Source: Brevundimonas sp.
GTDB lineage: Bacteria; Pseudomonadota; Alphaproteobacteria; Caulobacterales; Caulobacteraceae
Direction of reading: 5' to 3'
Length of the DNA stretch: 10,999 nucleotides
Assembly (NCBI GenBank): GCA_012270135.1
Contig: JAAXIW010000253.1
Location: forward strand, 1-10,999
The notes under the pieces were generated by a model that saw nothing but the letters and a program-made list of their open reading frames with translations, searched no databases and was not told the DNA's origin. This document shows positions 7,645-10,999 of the stretch, in pieces; position 1 is the first letter of the stretch; each line of letters starts with the position of its first letter. Both the position numbers and the translations under genes were made by a program.

Positions 7645-8802
7645 TCAGGCAACCAGACGGCGGCGTAGCGGAACGGCGGCGATCAGTCCGGCGGCGGCCA
7701 TCGCCGCCATGGCCCAGTAGCCGCCGGCGCCGAAGCGGTCGTAGAGAGGCCCCGACACCGCCGTGGCGAGACCGATCAGCAGGCCGGCCGACAGCACCGA
7801 GCTCAGCGTCTGGGCGGCCGTATGACTGTGGGCGGGGGACAGCTGCTCGACGATCTGGAGCCCGGCGAGGAAGGTGGCGGCGAAGGTCAGGGCGTGCAGG
7901 GCCTGCAGCGGCCACAGCAACCACAGCGGCGGCGCCAGCGCCATCACGCTCCAGCGCAGAACGGCGGCGGCAGAGCCGATCATCAGCAGGCTCCACGGCC
8001 CGACGCCGACCCGGCGGCGCCACGGCTCGAAGAGCCACATCAGGGCGATCTCGACGATGACGCCGAAGGCCCAGAGCTGACCGGTCACCGCCTCGCTTAT
8101 CCCCTGGGTTTTCCACAGGATGGCGGAGAAGCCGTACTGGAAGGCGTGCGCCCCCTGCACCGCGCCGATGGCGAAGATGGCGATCATGAAGACCGGGTCG
8201 GCGAGCAGCCGGCCGAGGCCGCGGAACCGCTCGAGCCCGGGCACGGCGGCGCCGTCGGCGACCGGCTCGGGCGGCAGGGCGACGGCGGCGACGGCGGCGA
8301 GGCCCAGCGAGGCGACGACGAGCCAGGCGATCACACTGTCCACAGGCCAGTGCAGCAGCAGGGCGCCCATGCCGACGTTGGCGACGACGAAGGCCGCGGA
8401 ACCGCATCCGCGGGGAAGCGAGAAGCTGAAGCCGAGCCGCCCGGCCAGGCGGAGGGTCATGACATCGCTGAGCGGGACCAGCACGCCCATGGCCGTGGCC
8501 CCGACGAACCAGCCGACCGCCCGGACCGCATAGAGGTCCGACAGGCCAGCGACTCCGTAGCCGGCCGCCATGACCAGACCCATCAGGGCGATCGGGGTGC
8601 GTCGATAGCGAAAGCCGTCGGCCCAGACCGCCAGCAGGGGGCCGGTGACGATTCGGGCCAGCATCGGCGCGGCCAGCAGGGTCCCGATCTCGGCGCCGCT
8701 CAACCCCTCCGAGCGCATCCACAGACCTGCAAACGGAAGCGACACGCCGGTGGCGCCAAAGAGCAACACATATTGCAAAGCCATGCGCTGGGCGGCGGTC
8801 AT
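7645..8802 (-). CDS. MFS transporter, PPP/HcaT-like (MFS_1_like)
   Basis: This 385-residue integral membrane protein should have about 12 membrane helices, the normal size for the major facilitator superfamily. It begins at MTAAQRMALQYVLLFGATG with helix 1 at about residues 8-28. Sequence features recall the phenylpropionate permease (PPP/HcaT) branch. These are an early LWMRSEGLSGAEIGTLLAAP loop (27-46), an arginine-glycine-serine element in helix 5 (PRGCGSAAFVVAN, 130-142), and LQALHALTFAATFLAGLQ in the C-terminal half (299-316). The substrate cannot be inferred. The frame stays open far upstream, but the transporter homology starts at this Met. No Shine-Dalgarno sequence is visible before it, and ATG 8784 is an alternative. 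It diverges from the DUF423 gene across only 45 bp and converges on the TipN-like gene. Confidence 0.85.
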   Translation of the reverse strand: MTAAQRMALQYVLLFGATGVSLPFAGLWMRSEGLSGAEIGTLLAAPMLARIVTGPLLAVWADGFRYRRTPIALMGLVMAAGYGVAGLSDLYAVRAVGWFVGATAMGVLVPLSDVMTLRLAGRLGFSFSLPRGCGSAAFVVANVGMGALLLHWPVDSVIAWLVVASLGLAAVAAVALPPEPVADGAAVPGLERFRGLGRLLADPVFMIAIFAIGAVQGAHAFQYGFSAILWKTQGISEAVTGQLWAFGVIVEIALMWLFEPWRRRVGVGPWSLLMIGSAAAVLRWSVMALAPPLWLLWPLQALHALTFAATFLAGLQIVEQLSPAHSHTAAQTLSSVLSAGLLIGLATAVSGPLYDRFGAGGYWAMAAMAAAGLIAAVPLRRRLVA

Positions 8803-8847
8803 GGCGGGCGCATAGCAGACGCACGGGATTCTGTCGGCTAGCGTCGC

Positions 8848-9222
8848 ATGATGACAGTCGATCGCAGTCTGGCGGCCTTCGCCGCCCTGAATGGCGCGCT
8901 GGCCGTGGCGCTGGGCGCCTTCGCGGCCCATGGCGCGGGACCGCAGGTCAAATCCCTGTTGACGACCGGCGCCCACTATCAGCTGGCGCACGCGGTCCTG
9001 GCCCTGATCTGCGCGCTCTGGCCGGCTCGCAGCCGGCTGATCACGATCGCCGGCTGGCTTGCCGGCGCGGGCAGTCTGATCTTCGCGCTCGCCCTGTCCG
9101 CCATCGCCCTGCTGAGCCTTTCGGCCATGGGCACCGTCGCCCCGATCGGCGGCGCGCTGATGATCGCGGGTTGGCTTTTGCTGCTGTTTGCCGCATTGCG
9201 GACACAAACTCCCCACGCCTGA
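8848..9222 (+). CDS. DUF423 family membrane protein
   Basis: This 124-residue protein should have four membrane helices, at about 7-28, 46-63, 66-91 and 97-117. It carries the landmarks of DUF423 (YwdK/YgdD-like) proteins: ALGAFAAHG near residue 21-29, a TTGAHYQLAHAVLAL stretch (39-53), and a final APIGGALMIAGWLLL helix (99-113). The family is widespread and its function is not known. The length is normal. Two ATGs are adjacent (8848 and 8851) and either could be used; no clear Shine-Dalgarno sequence precedes them. The gene is divergent from the MFS gene and is followed 27 bp downstream by the iminopeptidase gene on the same strand, so the two may be co-transcribed. Confidence 0.88.
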   Translation: MMTVDRSLAAFAALNGALAVALGAFAAHGAGPQVKSLLTTGAHYQLAHAVLALICALWPARSRLITIAGWLAGAGSLIFALALSAIALLSLSAMGTVAPIGGALMIAGWLLLLFAALRTQTPHA

Positions 9223-9249
9223 ACAGCCACGAAGAGAGACCGAGTCCGT

Positions 9250-10224
9250 ATGGCCTTCCCCGTGCCCGAGACGTCCCGCCGCGATTTGTTTCCCGAGATC
9301 GAGCCCTACGCCACCGGCTTCATGGCCACCGACGGGGTGCACGAAATCTACTACGAGGAGTGCGGCAACCCCCAGGGCCTGCCCGTGGTGGTGCTGCACG
9401 GCGGTCCCGGAGGGGCGGTCAATCCGGGGATGCGGCGCTACTTCGACCCGTCGAAATACCGCATCGTGCTGTTCGACCAGCGCGGCTGCGGCAAGAGCCG
9501 GCCCAACGCCTCGCTGGAGGACAACACCACCTGGGCGCTGATCGAGGACATCGAGCGGCTTCGCGAACTGCTGGGCATCGACAAATGGGTGGTGTTCGGG
9601 GGCAGTTGGGGGTCGACCCTGTCGATGGCCTACGCCATCACCCATCCCGAGCGGGCGGCGGCCCTGGTGCTGCGCGGCATCTTCCTGCTGACCCGGGGAG
9701 AACTGCGCTGGTTCTATCAGGAAGGGGCGTCGCACCTGTTCCCCGACGCCTGGGAACGGTTCATCGCCCCGATCCCCGAGAAGGAGCGCCACGACCTGAT
9801 GGGCGCCTACTACAAGCGGCTGATCGGGGACGACAAGGCGGAGCGGGAACGCTGCGCCATCGCCTGGTCGAGCTGGGAGGGCGAGACGGTCAGCGTCGAG
9901 GGTCCGGAGGCCCGCCCGGACAAGTTCGCCGAGCCGGAATTCGCCGTCGCCTTCGCCCGGATCGAGAACTGGTATTTCACCAACGGCGGATTCTTCCCCG
10001 AGGAAGGCTGGCTGCTGAAGAACATCGGCCGCATCCGCCACATCCCCTGCTGGATCGCCCAGGGTCGGTTCGACGTGGTGACGCCGATGTCCGGCGCCTG
10101 GGCCCTGCACCGCGCCTGGCCCGAGGCGAAGCTGGACGTGGTCAGGGACGCCGGCCACGCCTCGACCGAGCCGGGCATCGTCGACAGCCTGATCCGGGCG
10201 ACGGACTGGGCGGCGGGGCTGTAG
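9250..10224 (+). CDS. pip: Proline iminopeptidase (S33 family alpha/beta hydrolase)
   Basis: This 324-residue cytosolic enzyme removes N-terminal proline from peptides. The alpha/beta hydrolase landmarks are all present: the oxyanion-hole motif HGGPGG (50-55), DQRGCGKS (76-83), the nucleophile elbow GGSWGS with catalytic Ser119, the acid in QGRFDVVTP (Asp275), and the catalytic histidine in DAGHAS (His303). The cap region contains RGIFLLTRGELRWFYQEGAS (142-161), characteristic of bacterial proline iminopeptidases, along with the conserved WSSWEG (206-211) and IENWYF (238-243) motifs. The length is typical for the family. The start is supported by a GAG-containing purine stretch 7-18 bases upstream. 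The gene may share a transcript with the DUF423 gene, and it converges on the DUF6173-like gene across a repeat-rich gap. Confidence 0.95.
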   Translation: MAFPVPETSRRDLFPEIEPYATGFMATDGVHEIYYEECGNPQGLPVVVLHGGPGGAVNPGMRRYFDPSKYRIVLFDQRGCGKSRPNASLEDNTTWALIEDIERLRELLGIDKWVVFGGSWGSTLSMAYAITHPERAAALVLRGIFLLTRGELRWFYQEGASHLFPDAWERFIAPIPEKERHDLMGAYYKRLIGDDKAERERCAIAWSSWEGETVSVEGPEARPDKFAEPEFAVAFARIENWYFTNGGFFPEEGWLLKNIGRIRHIPCWIAQGRFDVVTPMSGAWALHRAWPEAKLDVVRDAGHASTEPGIVDSLIRATDWAAGL

Positions 10225-10237
10225 GAGTGGCCGGAGG

Positions 10238-10301
10238 CCAGGGGCCAGGGGCGAGGGAAGACCGCGAGCCCCCGACCCCAATCCCTAGACCCTAGACCCT
10301 A
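10238..10301. repeat. Heptamer direct repeats in a convergent intergenic gap
   Basis: Between the iminopeptidase stop and the DUF6173-like gene there is a G-rich heptamer CCAGGGG twice in tandem (10238-10251), then GCGAGGG. About 30 bases later there is a C-rich heptamer CCCTAGA twice plus a partial CCCTA (10283-10301). The G-rich and C-rich halves are roughly complementary and could form an imperfect stem, which would fit a bidirectional terminator for two convergent genes. No T-run is present, so that role is inferred only from location. Confidence 0.6.
10269..10299 (-). other. Predicted G-quadruplex motif on the minus strand
   Basis: Read on the minus strand there are five consecutive G tracts of 3, 3, 3, 4 and 5 bases, at 10299-10297, 10292-10290, 10285-10283, 10279-10276 and 10273-10269. 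The loops are TCTA, TCTA, ATT and TC. This satisfies the standard G3+N1-7 rule with short loops. It lies just 3' of the extended DUF6173-like frame, so it would be in that gene's transcript. Formation in the cell is not shown by sequence. Confidence 0.6.
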
Positions 10302-10361
10302 CTTCTTGTCCGTCTTCCGCACCATTTCCGACAGCTGGAAGCCGATTCGGCTGGCGGGAAT
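10302..10361 (-). pseudogene. Untranslated in-frame C-terminal tail of the DUF6173-like gene, behind an amber codon
   Basis: Directly after the TAG at 10364-10362 the same frame stays open for 20 codons and then meets a second TAG at 10301-10299. The tail contains ASRIGFQLSEMVRK. As I recall the DUF6173 family, members end with an R-R-I-G-F type motif at this distance after the last strand, so the tail looks like the native C-terminus cut off by a nonsense codon. The codons are typical of the genome. Either the gene is truncated, the amber is a sequencing error, or it is read through. Confidence 0.55.
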
Positions 10362-10757
10362 CTAGGCGGGTTTAAGGCTGACTTCGAGCTGTACGTTGAT
10401 GTGGGCATAGTGGTGGATCAGGCGGTCCGGGGTGACGTCGGCGTTCTTGCCCACGAACAGGATGAAGTCCGGCCCCCAGAAGCCGACATCCTCGATCGAC
10501 ATGGTTCCGTCGCCGGGCACGCCGACGATGCGGGCGCCGACCTCGTCGTCCTTGTCGAGGCCCTTCTCGAAATCCTCGATCAGCTTGGACAGGCGCACGA
10601 AGGCCCATTCAGCCGGATTCTCGCGCATGCGGACGCCGTCCATCATGGCGGCGGTCTGCTCCGGCGAGGCCGCCGGGAGGACGGGTTTCGGACAGGGATC
10701 GTCGCCCCAGTCGGGGACGAAGGCGGGCGGGGCGGGCTTCTTGGCTTGCTCAGGCAT
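10362..10757 (-). CDS. DUF6173-like protein, apparently truncated by an in-frame TAG
   Basis: The annotated frame gives 131 residues. Residues 1-35 are a Pro/Ala/Lys-rich leader. Residues about 45-131 resemble the small alphaproteobacterial DUF6173 family: RMRENPAEWAFVRLSKLIEDFEKGLD, then DEVGARIVGVPGDG, IEDVGFWGPDFILFVGKN and RLIHHYAHINVQLEVS. The family has no known function, and I see no signal peptide or membrane helix, so it is probably cytosolic. AGGG seven bases before the ATG supports the start. The frame stops at TAG after SLKPA, yet the next 20 codons in frame encode what looks like the conserved end of the family (SRIGFQL). A full protein would be about 152 residues. The assignment is from memory of the family pattern and is moderately secure. 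The gene is convergent with pip. Confidence 0.75.
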   Translation of the reverse strand: MPEQAKKPAPPAFVPDWGDDPCPKPVLPAASPEQTAAMMDGVRMRENPAEWAFVRLSKLIEDFEKGLDKDDEVGARIVGVPGDGTMSIEDVGFWGPDFILFVGKNADVTPDRLIHHYAHINVQLEVSLKPA

Positions 10758-10786
10758 GATCCGACCCTAACGCCTGAAAACGCCGA

Positions 10787-10876
10787 TCAGAACAGACCCT
10801 GCCCTTTCGGCAGTTCGGCGTAGCGGTGGACCCGGGCCAGGTGCACGAGGCCGAAGCGGAGCATCACCGTCATCAT
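10787..10876 (-). CDS. Short minus-strand coding fragment, possibly the C-terminal end of a cut-off gene
   Basis: From ATG 10876 this frame encodes 29 residues (ending HRYAELPKGQGLF) with G or C at nearly every third position, the same signature as the real genes of the window. It stops 29 bp before the DUF6173-like start and is probably co-directional with it. It could be a tiny protein: AGGAGG lies nine bases before the ATG, in the loop of a short GCCAG/CTGGC hairpin (10881-10894). Alternatively it could be the end of a longer gene, because the frame continues upstream as SPARRLAS until it enters the AT-rich edge, where its codons become atypical. I favour a truncated C-terminus and do not recognise the family. 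Confidence 0.4.
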   Translation of the reverse strand: MMTVMLRFGLVHLARVHRYAELPKGQGLF

Positions 10877-10896
10877 CGACGCCAGCCTCCTGGCGG

Positions 10897-10999
10897 GGCT
10901 TGCCCATATACGGACCAGGATTCTTAATATCCTCCTCGACTGTCTCATCCTCTGTCATCAACTCTTTAGCAATATTCTCTAGTGCTTCTATAGTAAGGT
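10897..10999 (-). other. AT-rich window edge with a foreign-looking open frame
   Basis: By my count 41 of the last 99 bases (10901-10999) are G or C, against about 70% elsewhere. On the minus strand a frame is open from the window edge (10997) and reads like protein: ENIAKELMTEDETVEEDI, then KNPGPYMGKP. It uses A/T-ending codons (ATA, AAT, ATT, AAA, CTA) that the other genes avoid. Its continuation into the GC-rich DNA left of about 10,890 loses coding character. I do not recognise the protein. It may be part of a transferred element, an insertion boundary or a chimeric assembly end. Confidence 0.5.

Noticed and set aside
7638..7649. Perfect 12-bp palindrome CCTGAGCTCAGG containing the stop codons of the tipN-like and MFS genes
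   Set aside because: Two TGA stops facing each other across 2 bp are themselves self-complementary, so much of the symmetry follows from the gene arrangement. The stem is too short, with no loop, to be a terminator.
5453..8824. A 1123-codon open frame antisense to the tipN-like gene and continuing past the MFS gene
   Set aside because: It is an antisense shadow: GC-rich codons rarely create stops on the opposite strand. It spans two real genes in opposite orientations and its translation is Arg/Gly/Ala-rich without any recognisable domain.
8803..10281. Long upstream extension of the MFS reading frame on the minus strand
   Set aside because: The transporter begins at Met 8802. The upstream part is antisense to the DUF423 and iminopeptidase genes and is not protein-like.
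9171..10295. A 374-codon plus-strand frame overlapping the iminopeptidase gene
   Set aside because: It is an out-of-frame shadow, Arg/Gly-rich; the iminopeptidase frame carries the complete catalytic triad.
10767..10961. A 64-residue minus-strand frame starting at TTG/ATG near the right edge
   Set aside because: It crosses the composition break. Its left part has poor third-position GC while another frame there has a strong coding signature, so I treat it as two unrelated pieces joined by chance.

Overview
The window is about 11 kb of very GC-rich (roughly 70%), densely coding DNA that looks like an ordinary alphaproteobacterial chromosome, most likely Caulobacterales and probably Brevundimonas or a close relative. 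The reasons are the codon use (third positions nearly all G or C), a TipN-like polarity protein (two membrane segments plus a long coiled coil), and a lemA-TPM-TPM cluster next to folD. There are no tRNAs, rRNAs, CRISPR arrays or recognisable insertion sequences. No gap between genes exceeds about 150 bases.

Layout. 1-115: C-terminal end of folD (+). 176-2363: a tight three-gene operon (+) of a LemA-family lipoprotein, a secreted and membrane-anchored TPM protein with a Gly-rich tail, and a membrane protein with a split TPM domain; each gene overlaps the next by a few bases. 2457-3191: an endonuclease/exonuclease/phosphatase-family protein (+), whose 3' end overlaps by 11 bp a convergent phospholipase D-superfamily gene (3181-4671, -). 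These two families are often genomic partners in phospholipid metabolism. 4823-5008: a 61-residue single-span membrane protein with a strong ribosome binding site (+). 5126-7642: the TipN-like protein (+). 7645-8802: an MFS transporter (-), convergent with tipN and only 2 bp away. 8848-9222: a DUF423 membrane protein (+), divergent from the MFS gene. 9250-10224: proline iminopeptidase (+). 10362-10757: a DUF6173-like protein (-). The right edge holds a short minus-strand coding fragment and then an AT-rich stretch unlike anything else here.

The genes are mostly envelope and housekeeping functions. LemA and the two TPM proteins probably act together at the envelope. The EEP and PLD proteins suggest phospholipid turnover. 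TipN would mark the new pole. The rest have no evident shared pathway.

The observations most worth checking are: (1) an in-frame amber codon in the DUF6173-like gene, followed in frame by 20 codons that read like the family's conserved C-terminus; (2) an abrupt fall in GC at about 10,897, with a change of coding frame, suggesting a chimeric join, contig edge or insertion boundary; (3) heptamer repeats and a textbook G-quadruplex motif between the convergent iminopeptidase and DUF6173-like genes; (4) the small membrane protein beside tipN. I found no convincing new defence or mobile system.
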